64,000 nucleotides of DNA from JBBDMC01 sp963775235 (GCA_963775235.1 CAVZHY010000004.1:1-64000); one strand, 5' to 3'. Positions 54,531 through 63,495 are shown, counted from the first letter of the stretch. Notes: generated by a model from the sequence alone, not told the origin. Numbers and translations are program-made.

Positions 54531-56200
54531 GCCTTTTCCTTCGGTTCAGCCTTGGGCTTCACCTCCGCCTGGGTCCCCAGCCTGGCCTCCGGTTCACGCT
54601 TGCGCCGGGCTCCTGCCACTGGTTTGGGCTGCCCATCGGCCGGCGGCTGCGCTTCCGCCCCGGAGTCCGCTTTGGGAGAGAACTCGTCAAGCGCTCGCCG
54701 GGCGACGTCGACGATGGCTTTGCGGTCGTCATCGCTCAACTTGTCCGCGGTAGCCAATCGCTCGGCTATCTCTGCCGGTATCGTTGACGCAGCCTTTTGT
54801 ACCGCGTGCTCGGCCTCCGTCATGCGGTCAATCGGCACCGGGTCGAAGAGTTGCGCCGTCAACGCCAGCAGCACGGCGATTTGCGCGGGCACGGACACCG
54901 GGGCCAGTTCCGACTGCTTCAGGCAGGCGCGGATTCGCCGTCCATGCTCGATGATTTTGCGGGTATCTTCGTCGACGCGGGCGCCGAACCGGGCAAAGGT
55001 CTCGAGTTCCTCGAATTGCGCGTAGCCGAGCTTGAGGTCTCCCGCCACAGCCCGGTAAGCTGCCTGTTGTGCTTTGCCGCCGACGCGTGAAACGGATTTG
55101 CCGACGTCGATCGCGGGCAATACGCCGAGTTCGAACAAGGACGGCGAAAGGCAAATCTGTCCATCGGTAATCGAAATCAGGTTGGTCGGAATGTACGCGG
55201 AAATATTCTGCGCTTCGGTTTCGATGATGGGCAGGGCGGTCAGCGATCCGCCCCCGCGTTCCTGGTTCAGATGCGTCGCGCGTTCCAGCAGACGCGAATG
55301 GATATAAAAGATGTCGCCTGGGAAGGCTTCACGACCGGGTGGCCGGCGGAGCAAAAGCGAAAGCTCGCGATAGGCACGAGCGTGATGCGTGAGGTCGTCG
55401 TAGACAATGAGCACGTCGCGACCCGCTTCCATGAAATGCTCCGCAACACTGGTTGCGGCGTAAGGAGCGATGTAGGCGAGGCCTGGCGGGTCGTTGCCCT
55501 CGGTCACAACGATCACGGTGTATTCCAGCCCACCGTTCTCGCGCAGGACGGCAACGGTCTTCGCGACCGCGGAAGCGCGTTGGCCAATGGCGCAATAGAC
55601 GCACACGACATCCTGGCCGCGTTGGTTGAGGATAGCGTCAATCGCAATGGCGGTCTTGCCCGTTTGACGGTCGCCCAGGATCAATTCACGTTGGCCGCGC
55701 CCAATGGGAATAAGCGCATCGACGACCGTAAGGCCGGACTGGAGAGGCACGGTGACGGGCGCGCGGTCCATGATGGGCGGCGCGGGGCGTTCGATGGGCA
55801 GGCGCTCGGTGGCGGCGATCGCGCCATTGCCGTCAAGTGGCCGACCGAGCGGGTCGATGACGCGTCCCAACAGGCTATCGCCCACGGCCACATCCATGAC
55901 CCGGCTGGTGCGCCGGACTTCATCGCCGGCATGCAAATGCCAGTATTCGCCGAGTAGCACGACGCCGATCTCGTCCTCGTCGACGTTGAACGCGATGCCG
56001 AATACGCCGCCGGGGAACTCAAGGAGTTCCTCGAAGCCCGCGTTGGGAAGACCGGCGATCCTGGCGATGCCAGTCGAAACGTTTGTGATCGTGCCGACCT
56101 CGCGCGGAGCCAGTTCCGGCGTGAAAGCTCCACGCCCCCGGCTTAGTCCGTCAAACACGCGGTCGAGAACGTGTTGCAGGTCTTCGGGCGCCGTGCTCAT
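54527..56200 (-). CDS. atpA: N-ATPase alpha subunit
   Basis: 557 residues. The core has the beta-barrel (IARIAGLPNAGFEELLEFPG), Walker A GDRQTGKTAIAIDAIL, LIVYDDLTHHARAYRELSLL, SRLLERA and SLFELGVLPAID-VGKSVSRVGG. The last ~50 residues are a Lys/Pro/Glu/Ala-rich tail (ARRKREPEARLGTQAEVKPK) absent from ordinary alpha subunits. Forms the catalytic hexamer with beta. The start overlaps atpF, and its own stop overlaps atpG by four bases each. Confidence 0.94.
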   Translation of the reverse strand: MSTAPEDLQHVLDRVFDGLSRGRGAFTPELAPREVGTITNVSTGIARIAGLPNAGFEELLEFPGGVFGIAFNVDEDEIGVVLLGEYWHLHAGDEVRRTSRVMDVAVGDSLLGRVIDPLGRPLDGNGAIAATERLPIERPAPPIMDRAPVTVPLQSGLTVVDALIPIGRGQRELILGDRQTGKTAIAIDAILNQRGQDVVCVYCAIGQRASAVAKTVAVLRENGGLEYTVIVVTEGNDPPGLAYIAPYAATSVAEHFMEAGRDVLIVYDDLTHHARAYRELSLLLRRPPGREAFPGDIFYIHSRLLERATHLNQERGGGSLTALPIIETEAQNISAYIPTNLISITDGQICLSPSLFELGVLPAIDVGKSVSRVGGKAQQAAYRAVAGDLKLGYAQFEELETFARFGARVDEDTRKIIEHGRRIRACLKQSELAPVSVPAQIAVLLALTAQLFDPVPIDRMTEAEHAVQKAASTIPAEIAERLATADKLSDDDRKAIVDVARRALDEFSPKADSGAEAQPPADGQPKPVAGARRKREPEARLGTQAEVKPKAEPKEKA

Positions 56201-57123
56201 CGGCCCGCCGTTTCGGGTTGTGACTTGGTTTTCGGCGCTTGCGCTGCTTTGGCTTCAGGTTTGGCATTGGTTTTGGGATTTGGCTTGGCTTCGGTTTCAG
56301 GGTCATGCTCGGGCGCGGGCTTGTCGTGAGCCTCGGATGCAGATTCGATTTTGGCCTTGGGCTTGTCTTTCTCTTTCAATAGCTCCCTGACGCTCTCTTC
56401 GAGCGACGCAAGGTAGTCGGCGATGCTCCACGCTACCTTTTGTCCACTGGCGCTGAGTTCGATCCCGCCGATGAGGTCAGGCGCGGTTTCGAACTTCAGT
56501 TGGATGTCAGATGAAAAGGTCTCGTTGATCGCGTTCTGTATCGCCGCTCGTTGGTCCTGAGGCAGGTCAATCGCGCAGCGCACTATCGCTGGAGCAGACG
56601 CGGTCTTGAGGGTTTCGCCTAGCTTGGCTTTCGCCGGGCCATCCATCTCGCGCACGCGGCGGGTGAACACTTCGCCGATCCGTTCTTCGAGGCTGGTCGT
56701 GGCGAGGTCCGCCAACGCCTTTCGCGCGACGGCGAACACCTCCTTCTGGATAAGCCGGCTGATGGCTTGATCGAGGTTTCGGGCGTCGCTCTCCATCGCT
56801 TCGCGGCGCTTGGCGCTCAGCGCATCGGCGGCCTCTCGTGCTTCGTCAAGAAGCCGCTGGCGTTCCGCCTTCGCCGCGTTCGTTGCCTTGGTGAGCAGAG
56901 CGGCGCGCTCCCGATCGAACGCATCGCTCTTCGCCTGGAGGTCGTCACGCTCGGTCTTGGCTTCCGCCTTTTTCTTGTCGGCGTCGGCGAGCTCCGCGGC
57001 AACCCGCTTTTCGCGCGCGTCGATGGCCGCAAGGATCGGCTTGTACAGAAAGTGCTTCAGCAACCAGACCAGGATCAGGAAGTTGAGCGCCTGCGCACCG
57101 ACGGTGAACCAGTCGATGAGCAT
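56197..57123 (-). CDS. atpF: N-ATPase b subunit (b-delta like stator)
   Basis: 308 residues: N-terminal helix FTVGAQALNFLILVWLLKHF, long coiled-coil (~30-140), a globular part ending PDLIGGIELSASGQKVAWSI, which resembles the C-terminal domain of F1 delta, and a K/P/E-rich tail. N-ATPase operons lack a delta gene and this extended b is thought to substitute for it; no delta gene is present here, in agreement. Starts 3 bases after atpE. Confidence 0.9.
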   Translation of the reverse strand: MLIDWFTVGAQALNFLILVWLLKHFLYKPILAAIDAREKRVAAELADADKKKAEAKTERDDLQAKSDAFDRERAALLTKATNAAKAERQRLLDEAREAADALSAKRREAMESDARNLDQAISRLIQKEVFAVARKALADLATTSLEERIGEVFTRRVREMDGPAKAKLGETLKTASAPAIVRCAIDLPQDQRAAIQNAINETFSSDIQLKFETAPDLIGGIELSASGQKVAWSIADYLASLEESVRELLKEKDKPKAKIESASEAHDKPAPEHDPETEAKPNPKTNAKPEAKAAQAPKTKSQPETAGR

Positions 57124-57126
57124 TCG

Positions 57127-57417
57127 CTATTTTCCCGCGGTCTGGGCGATGACATAGTTCCAGAATGGATTGGCGAAAATCAGAATCATAGAGACCACGA
57201 AGCAGTAGATGGCCGTGGACTCGATCATCGCCAGACCGACAAACAGGGTCCGGGTGATGGTGGCGGAGGCATCGGGCTGCTGCGCTAGGGAAGTGAGCGC
57301 GGTCGCGACAGCCCTGCCTTCCGACAGCGCGGGTCCCATTGTGCCAAAGCCGGTTGTGATGCCGGCAGTGACGATGGATACCATGGATACCAGCGCGATG
57401 AGGGTCATGTTGTCCAT
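57127..57417 (-). CDS. atpE: N-ATPase c subunit
   Basis: 96 residues, two helices. The ion site in helix 2 is FVGLAMIESTAIYCFVV: carboxylate Glu followed by Ser and, five residues on, Tyr, as in sodium-type c rings; helix 1 has a second Glu in PALSEGRAVATAL near the Gln position of sodium types. N-ATPases were predicted to pump sodium, yet the Burkholderia enzyme was found proton-specific, so the ion cannot be called. GAAGGA precedes ATG 57417; a longer frame exists. Confidence 0.92.
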   Translation of the reverse strand: MDNMTLIALVSMVSIVTAGITTGFGTMGPALSEGRAVATALTSLAQQPDASATITRTLFVGLAMIESTAIYCFVVSMILIFANPFWNYVIAQTAGK

Positions 57418-57443
57418 AGTCGATCCTTCATTGGTTTCGCTGT

Positions 57444-58133
57444 TCAAGCTTCAGGCGATGGTTTGGCTTTAGTCGTGCGCGTGGCGGCCGCGATGTAAAC
57501 CGCAGCCAAGATGCTGAAAATGTAGGCCTGCACCATGCCAGTGAGCAGACCGAGTGCGGTCATCACGATCGGAAAGATGAAGGGCGTTATCGTGAGCAGG
57601 ATGCCGACAATCATTGCCCCGCTCATCATGTTGCCGAACAGGCGGACGGCAAGGGCCAGGGTGCGGGAGAGTTCGCTGATGATGTTGAACGGGAGCATGA
57701 TGAAAGTCGGCTGCACGTAGAACTTGAGGTAGCCGCCTAAGCCCTGCTCCTCGATCCCGAATAGCGGCACAGCCACAAGCACCGATAGCGCGAGCGCTGC
57801 GGTGGTCGAGAGCGAGGCTGTTGGCGGTTCGTACCCTGGGATGATGGTGCACAGCGCGGCCGTAGCGACGAACAGGAAGAGCGTACCAAGAAAGCCGAGA
57901 TACTTCTCGGGGTGACGCACTCCGACATCTGCGATTTGCTTTTCGATCGAGGTGACGACGATCTCGAGCAGGTTCTGCCAGCGGGAGCGATCCAGGCCCG
58001 TGGAAAGTTTCCGCGTGACAACGACAGAACCGACGACCAGCACGAACATCAGTCCCCACGTGAAGGCAATCGTGCCGTTGAGTCTAAGAAACCCGCTTTC
58101 CCAGAAGATCATCTGATCAGGACTAAGGCGCAT
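57444..58133 (-). CDS. atpB: N-ATPase a subunit
   Basis: 229 residues with five or six helices. The essential arginine lies in LALAVRLFGNMMSGAMIVGI, and QAYIFSILAAVYIAAA is the conserved last helix. It forms the ion half-channels facing the c ring. Overlaps atpR by 11 bases and is 26 bases from atpE. Confidence 0.93.
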   Translation of the reverse strand: MRLSPDQMIFWESGFLRLNGTIAFTWGLMFVLVVGSVVVTRKLSTGLDRSRWQNLLEIVVTSIEKQIADVGVRHPEKYLGFLGTLFLFVATAALCTIIPGYEPPTASLSTTAALALSVLVAVPLFGIEEQGLGGYLKFYVQPTFIMLPFNIISELSRTLALAVRLFGNMMSGAMIVGILLTITPFIFPIVMTALGLLTGMVQAYIFSILAAVYIAAATRTTKAKPSPEA

Positions 58134-58437
58134 GGCTGGCTTCCTGGGTTGCGCGGATTTGCCGTTCTCTCGTCGACCGCGTCAGCAGCGTCACGACCAT
58201 TTGTGCCATGACAAATCCGACGAGACATGGGAGCAGCCGCTGCCAGTCACCGTTGGCGACGACATAGAATCCGACGAGAACGATGCTGATCCGCAGCAGC
58301 AGGCTGCCGAAGAACCAAAACGCCGGCCGCTTGGACGAAAGGCCCTTGCCAACCGTCCACCAAAGGCCGCCGAAGAAGATCGCGCCGAGCAGCCCACCCG
58401 CCGCCCAGGCGAACACTAGGGTCAGCGTTTCATTCAT
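58123..58437 (-). CDS. atpR: N-ATPase subunit AtpR
   Basis: 104 residues from ATG 58437: three helices (FAWAAGGLLGAIFFGGLWWT; FFGSLLLRISIVLVGFYVVA; LPCLVGFVMAQMVVTLLTRS) with a conserved Arg in the second. AtpR is unique to N-type operons and is thought to aid c-ring assembly. Overlaps atpQ at its start. Confidence 0.9.
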   Translation of the reverse strand: MNETLTLVFAWAAGGLLGAIFFGGLWWTVGKGLSSKRPAFWFFGSLLLRISIVLVGFYVVANGDWQRLLPCLVGFVMAQMVVTLLTRSTRERQIRATQEASHAP

Positions 58438-58765
58438 CGTTGTGCTCCTCATCCCGCATAGCCCTGTCTTGGCTGGCGACCCAATGCCAGGCGTTCAGAC
58501 AGCCGATAAAGAGACCGGCCACCAAGAGGGCCAGCGTCCAGGAGTGTTGGCCCGGATGCCGTTGGTCCAACCAGGTGCCGAGCGCTGCTCCAACAAGAGT
58601 CGGAACGACCACCGACCAGCCTATTAGGCCCATCATGCCCAAGCCGAACCAGACGCCTTGCGATGAGTCACGCCGCGCCTTGAGCTTGCGTGCCGCCTTC
58701 GCGCCCACCTGCGCCGCGAAGGTCGGATCGCTCTTCGACGGATTCCTGTTCGGTTCGTCACTCAT
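58430..58765 (-). CDS. atpQ: N-ATPase subunit AtpQ (AtpI/AtpZ-like)
   Basis: 111 residues: basic N-terminus, then two helices GLGMMGLIGWSVVVPTLVGA and SWTLALLVAGLFIGCLNAWH, a glycine-rich AtpI/AtpZ-type hairpin. It lies between atpC and atpR with overlaps on both sides, the diagnostic N-ATPase position. Confidence 0.9.
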   Translation of the reverse strand: MSDEPNRNPSKSDPTFAAQVGAKAARKLKARRDSSQGVWFGLGMMGLIGWSVVVPTLVGAALGTWLDQRHPGQHSWTLALLVAGLFIGCLNAWHWVASQDRAMRDEEHNDE

Positions 58766-59135
58766 GCTGAAAGGTCGCTAGTCGGCGCAGAAATCCTGTT
58801 TCCAGCTTTGCCATCGCCGTGTGCACACCTTGCTCGTCCTCGTCGAGGGTCAGAAACTCCTGTTCCACCAAATCGTGCAATCGGCCGAGTTCGGTTCCGG
58901 CAATCGCCCTGCGCACGGAGACGACAACGTTCGGCCCGGTCTTGACGAGCAGTCCTGCGTCCACCGCGACGTAGCTTTCGCCTTCCGTGCTAGTTTCGAA
59001 GACAAGGATACCGGGCGTGAGCACGGCGACACAGTCGAGGCGGCGTGGCAGGAGTCCAACGGAGCCCGCGAGTGTCTCTGCAACGACGCGCGACACTTCG
59101 CTCTTTTCGGCGAAGATCTGAAAAGGCACGAGCAC
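58758..59135 (-). CDS. atpC: N-ATPase epsilon subunit
   Basis: 125 residues from GTG 59135, beta-sandwich (LVPFQIFAEKSEVSRVVAET, GSVGLLPRRLDCVAVLTPGI) plus a C-terminal helical part with FLRRLATF. The family usually starts MNLKVLVPF; here the ATG overlapping the atpD stop (59148) reads MNS-stop because of one extra T near 59143, and deleting it would give MNLKVLVPFQ. So either a downstream GTG (59135 or 59129, the latter with AAGG) is used or the base is an error. Confidence 0.88.
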   Translation of the reverse strand: MLVPFQIFAEKSEVSRVVAETLAGSVGLLPRRLDCVAVLTPGILVFETSTEGESYVAVDAGLLVKTGPNVVVSVRRAIAGTELGRLHDLVEQEFLTLDEDEQGVHTAMAKLETGFLRRLATFQHE

Positions 59136-59144
59136 CTTAAGAAT

Positions 59145-60686
59145 TCATGAGCATCGGCGGGCGGTTCGACCTTCGTTTGAATTTTCGCCTCGGGCTTCGG
59201 ATGCGGCCGGGGTGTGCCCTTGGCCGGAGAGTTCGGCGGCACGCTTCGGTTCCACCTCGACTTGGGTTTTTGACCGAGGTTCGGCCGGGGTTACGGGTTG
59301 ACCAGGTTTCGCCTTTGCTTTCGCCTCGTCAATCGCTCCGATCATGTAGAGAGCACTCTCGGGGTAGTCTTTGAACTCGTCGCGAAGAATCCGCTCACAT
59401 CCGTCGAGGGCATCCGTGAGACCCACGAGTTTACCCTTGAGCCCGGTGAACTGCTCGGTCGTGAAGAAAGGCTGCGTCAGAAAGCGCTCCAAGCGGCGGG
59501 CGCGGGCGACGACTTTTCGGTCCTCGGGCGAGAGCTGCTCGAGGCCGAGCATGGCAATGATGTCCTTGAGTTCAGCATAGTGCGCGAGCGTGCGCCGGAT
59601 TTCCTGCGCCAAGGCATAATGCCGTTCACCGACGATACCCGGCGTGGCCATCTTGGAGCTGGACTGCAGCGGATCGATCGCGGGGTAGAGACCCTCGCTT
59701 GCCCGTTTGCGCGAGAGCACGATCGAGGCGGAGAGGTGCGAGAACGTATGTACCGCCGCCGGATCGGTGAAATCATCGGCCGGCACGTAGACAGCCTGGA
59801 TCGAGGTGATCGCGCCTGAATCGGTGTTGGCGATGCGCTCCTCTAACCCCGACAATTCGGTGCCCATCGTGGGCTGATAGCCAAGACGCGACGGCATCTG
59901 CCCCATCAAGCCCGAAACCTCCGAGCCGGCCTGGATGAACCGGAAGATATTGTCGATGAGCAGCAGCACATCGCGGTGTTCATCGTCGCGAAAATACTCG
60001 GCCATCGTCAGCGCCGCATGGCCGACGCGAAAACGGGCGCCTGGCGGTTCGTTCATTTGGCCGAAGAGCATTACCATGCTCGGCAACACACCGGCCTCCT
60101 TCATGTCGCGGTAAAGCTCCTCGCCTTCGCGACAGCGTTCGCCAATCCCACAGAAGATGCTTACGCCCTCCTGATGCACGATCATGTTGTGGATCATCTC
60201 GGTGAGCAGCACCGTCTTGCCCACGCCGGCACCGCCGAACAGCCCCGCTTTGCCACCGAGCTCCAGCGGCGCGAGCACATCGATGAACTTGATGCCCGTC
60301 TCAAAGATTTCAGACGCGGTGGATCGCCGCGCGAGCGCGGGCGGAGCCCGATGCACCGAACGCCATTGCACGTCGTTCAGCCCCGCAATGCCGTCGATGG
60401 TGTTGCCGAATACGTCGAACATGCGGGACAGCACGCCTTTGCCTACAGGCGCCTCCAAGGGGCCGCCCGTGTCCTCCACGGCCATGCCGCGGGCAAGCCC
60501 TTCGGTGGGCGTCAGCGCAATCCCCCGGACACGATGCGCGTCAATCTGCGCCAGCACTTCAATGACAATCTGCTTCTTCGCTCCGGTGCGCAAAACCGAA
60601 TAGATGGGAGGCAAATGCCGATCGAACTTTGCATCGACGACGCTTCCGCGGATCGAGACCACCGTACCGAGGGATTGGCTATTCAC
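59145..60686 (-). CDS. atpD: N-ATPase beta subunit
   Basis: 513 residues. Walker A GLFGGAGVGKTVLLTEMIHN, GERCREGEELYRDMKEAGVL, LLIDNIFRFIQAGSEVSGLM and the catalytic core are clear. The C-terminal ~50 residues (AKAKAKPGQPVTPAEPRSKT and onwards) form a low-complexity tail like those on AtpA and AtpF. First gene of the atpDCQRBEFAG operon; 80 bases separate it from the upstream cfa gene, so promoter or read-through are both possible. Confidence 0.95.
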   Translation of the reverse strand: MNSQSLGTVVSIRGSVVDAKFDRHLPPIYSVLRTGAKKQIVIEVLAQIDAHRVRGIALTPTEGLARGMAVEDTGGPLEAPVGKGVLSRMFDVFGNTIDGIAGLNDVQWRSVHRAPPALARRSTASEIFETGIKFIDVLAPLELGGKAGLFGGAGVGKTVLLTEMIHNMIVHQEGVSIFCGIGERCREGEELYRDMKEAGVLPSMVMLFGQMNEPPGARFRVGHAALTMAEYFRDDEHRDVLLLIDNIFRFIQAGSEVSGLMGQMPSRLGYQPTMGTELSGLEERIANTDSGAITSIQAVYVPADDFTDPAAVHTFSHLSASIVLSRKRASEGLYPAIDPLQSSSKMATPGIVGERHYALAQEIRRTLAHYAELKDIIAMLGLEQLSPEDRKVVARARRLERFLTQPFFTTEQFTGLKGKLVGLTDALDGCERILRDEFKDYPESALYMIGAIDEAKAKAKPGQPVTPAEPRSKTQVEVEPKRAAELSGQGHTPAASEARGENSNEGRTARRCS

Positions 60687-60766
60687 AGCATTTCCCCCCG
60701 ACCCGCGCCCTTTAGAAACAGAAGAACAACGCCGACTCCAACTTCAGCGCTGCTACATCCGGTGCC

Positions 60767-61915
60767 TCAGGACGCCGCATTCGGTTTGTAGATAATCATA
60801 CGGTAGCAATCCATGTGCCGCACATGGAACTGGTACGCGAGGGCCCAAAGGTAAAGGCGGAACTTGCGGAACTCGAAGGCCCCGAATTCCCTGGTCACGA
60901 AGTCTTTGTTCTTCTCCAGGTTGAGCGCCCACTGCCTGAAGGTCAGGAAGTAGCTCCGCGCGTCATTGAACACCTCGACCAAGTCCAGCGACGTCTTCGC
61001 CAGCTTGTTGAGAAGATCGTCGAGTACGAGATAAGAGTGGTTGCCCGGATAGATATAGCGGGCCATGAAGGACGAGAACTCGAACTTCTGGCGGGACGCG
61101 CTGCCATCAAGGAAGACGGCGCCGCCGGGCTTGAGAAGGTGTTCGAATTTGGTCAGCACGCGCTCGTATTTTGGTAGGTGTTCGATCACCCCCATAATGA
61201 CGATGGCGTCGAATTTCTCCTTGGGCTCATAGGTCAGAAAATCGGTGAAGAGGATGCGGAAGCGGTCCGAGACATCGGAGAGCTTCCTGGTCAGATAGTC
61301 CCGCGACACCACGGAGTTCGTGATGCCGGTGAAATCGATGCCCGTTTGCAGCGCATGACGGGCAAAAGCCCCCCAGCCTGGGCCGATCTCAAGTACGCGC
61401 TTGCCAGGGCCGAACTCGCAGCGCTGTATAGCGTAGTCGAACTTCCGCTCCAGCGCCGTCGCCAGGCACTCGTCTTCGCTGGCGTAAACAGCTTGGCTGT
61501 AGGCCGGATGGGTCTCGTCGAGAAAACTCAGGAACAGGCGCGGGTCGGCGTCATAGTGCGACCTGATCGCCTGCTCATTGGTGTAAATCTGTCCGAAGAG
61601 GAGCGGCTGGAGGAAACGCCAGATATTGGCAAGCGGGTGCCGGTCGTCAAGCGACGCCCGCAGCGCGAAGGGCTGCAGCATGTCGCCGTCGAGGTCGATA
61701 TCGCCGCGCATGTAGGCCTCGGCAATATTGCCCTCGTCGAGGCTGCGTACCGCTTTGACGGCGCGATCATTGTGGAGCGTTGCGCGGAAGAGGGGATCGC
61801 CACTCCCCACGGCGCGCACTCTACCGTCTGGCATTTCGACTGAAAACGGCATTGTGTTGGCGCCGACGCGGGCAATAAGGGCACTGACCGCTCTCTCAGC
61901 GACGGTCACAGACAT
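60767..61915 (-). CDS. cfa: Cyclopropane-fatty-acyl-phospholipid synthase
   Basis: 382 residues from ATG 61915. N-terminal lipid-binding region, then an AdoMet methyltransferase domain: VLEIGPGWGAFARHALQTGI (motif I), FDAIVIMGVIEHLPKYERVL, and the family lysine/tyrosine region RYIYPGNHSYLVLDDLLNKL; the C-terminal FRKFRLYLWALAYQFHVRHM is typical. Methylates unsaturated acyl chains to make cyclopropane fatty acids, hardening membranes to acid and osmotic stress. It sits just upstream of the N-ATPase operon in the same direction. A longer upstream frame lacks homology. Confidence 0.92.
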   Translation of the reverse strand: MSVTVAERAVSALIARVGANTMPFSVEMPDGRVRAVGSGDPLFRATLHNDRAVKAVRSLDEGNIAEAYMRGDIDLDGDMLQPFALRASLDDRHPLANIWRFLQPLLFGQIYTNEQAIRSHYDADPRLFLSFLDETHPAYSQAVYASEDECLATALERKFDYAIQRCEFGPGKRVLEIGPGWGAFARHALQTGIDFTGITNSVVSRDYLTRKLSDVSDRFRILFTDFLTYEPKEKFDAIVIMGVIEHLPKYERVLTKFEHLLKPGGAVFLDGSASRQKFEFSSFMARYIYPGNHSYLVLDDLLNKLAKTSLDLVEVFNDARSYFLTFRQWALNLEKNKDFVTREFGAFEFRKFRLYLWALAYQFHVRHMDCYRMIIYKPNAAS

Positions 61916-62658
61916 ATGCAGCCTTAAGGCTGATGACCGAAAAAAAATTTGGCCGACGTCCGCCGGATGACGGTCTCTCTGGGCTGAGATTGCCGCCGTG
62001 GACGGGCATTTGCAAGCTTGGACCTTCGCCAGTGGAACTGCCTTGCGCCAGAACTCCCGGGCCGTAACTGTGTGTTGCGAACCACGATCGATTCGATTTG
62101 CTTGAGACCCTCGCAAAGGTGGCGGTGCCGGATCTCAGTCCAGCGGTGGTCAACAACTGGGCGGACGCCGTTCGGTTTGCGGATGCCAATCACGTAAGAG
62201 ACGAAACGGTCCGGGCCTTCCTCTAGGTCAAGGGCGGCATCAACCGAGCGGCCAGACTGTACCGGCAGAGCTGGTCGGAGGCCAATGACGACACGGCGAG
62301 CGACGACGAGAGGCGCGTTCGGCGACGTGACCCTAAGAGCCGGTACGGGTTGCCGCACGGAATGCGGTCTCTCCACTAGAGAGCGCGCCGGTGGACCGCG
62401 CAAAAAGCGATGGCATGAATGTCGAAGGCGGTAGTCATTGGATCAGGGGAGGCGGCGACCGCCTTGTTATCGGATGGCCGATGACACGCGACACTGCCTT
62501 GTTCGGCAACCGACGGACCGGGACGAGTGGCCTGTCTTGGCGCATCCTGCGCGAGTTCGAAACGCCGAGAGTTCCTGGCGGATCGTTGACAATGAAGATT
62601 GTACATGCTGCACCGGGGCTTGCGGCTCGATCATGGCCAAGCGCGGATGGCCTGCGCT
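61916..62658. other. Intergenic, 743 bases without supported gene
   Basis: Several frames are open on both strands (for example minus 62403-61924 and plus 62391-62708), but none has a ribosome site plus recognisable domain. The A-run CCGAAAAAAAATTTGG near 61938-61955 lies in the cfa leader. Confidence 0.45.
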
Positions 62659-63495
62659 TCAGCGCTTCAGATACTCCGCCGCCTGGCCGGCCTTGCTGGC
62701 GGCGGTAAACAGTGCCCGATGATCACTTTCCAACAGACTGATCCAGTCGGCGATGTAACCGGCGTGGCGGAGTTGGCCGCGGACACCGAATTCAGCACAG
62801 AGGAACGCCGCGGTCAGTTCCGCGATCAGTTCCTCGGCCGCATAAGCCAGGGAGCCGAAACGGTTGGCGACGTCGCGGTCAAGCCTGTCGGCATGGCCGG
62901 TCCAGTGGCCAAGTTCGTGGAACAGAGTGGCGTAGTTGCTTGGCAAGTCGTCGAAGGCAGCAGCCGGGGGCATCTGAATGCGGTCGGGCAGCGGCAGATA
63001 GGCGGGATGAAAATCTCCAAATCGGATTTCCGCGCCGGTCTTGGCGACGAAAGCGTCGAGCTCAGAGTCGGTGACTGGTGGCGGATCCGGGTCCGCCCCG
63101 ACCAAACCATCGACCTGGGCGATGTTGAAGACGATGTAGCTACGCAGCAACGGAACGAAGGCCGCCTCATCATCGGTCTCGTCGTCTGAGGCGCGCGGGA
63201 TGGTCCGGACCAACACGATTTCGGTACCGCGCTCGCCCTTGCGGATGCGACCGCCGAGGGCATTGGCCTGCTTGAGGGTCAGCCAGCGATGGCTGTCGTA
63301 GCTGTTCCGCCGGGCTGCACTCCACAGCAAGGGAATGTTGATGCCGTGATAGGGGCGGCCGGTGGCGGCATTGACTGGCGTCAGCCCGGCAACCTTGCCG
63401 GAAGACCATGGCTGCACCCAGGGGACGGCACCGGCGTGTAACTCGGCGATGATGTCTTCCGTGACGGTCCGGGAGAGCTGATTCACTCTCGACAT
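62659..63495 (-). CDS. ArdC-like antirestriction protein
   Basis: 278 residues. N-terminal ssDNA-binding ArdC domain (VTEDIIAELHAGAVPWVQPW, GRPYHGINIPLLW, YIVFNIAQVDGL) and a C-terminal zincin-like metallopeptidase with the HExxH-type site ATLFHELGHWTGHADRLDRD and EELIAELTAAFLC. ArdC protects incoming plasmid DNA from restriction during conjugation and is a marker of integrative elements. ATG 63495 is chosen at MSRVNQLSRT; the frame is open further upstream. Confidence 0.9.
   Translation of the reverse strand: MSRVNQLSRTVTEDIIAELHAGAVPWVQPWSSGKVAGLTPVNAATGRPYHGINIPLLWSAARRNSYDSHRWLTLKQANALGGRIRKGERGTEIVLVRTIPRASDDETDDEAAFVPLLRSYIVFNIAQVDGLVGADPDPPPVTDSELDAFVAKTGAEIRFGDFHPAYLPLPDRIQMPPAAAFDDLPSNYATLFHELGHWTGHADRLDRDVANRFGSLAYAAEELIAELTAAFLCAEFGVRGQLRHAGYIADWISLLESDHRALFTAASKAGQAAEYLKR

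Noticed and set aside
61924..62403. 159-codon minus-strand frame upstream of cfa
   Set aside because: Reads as an extension into leader sequence without domain or start signals.
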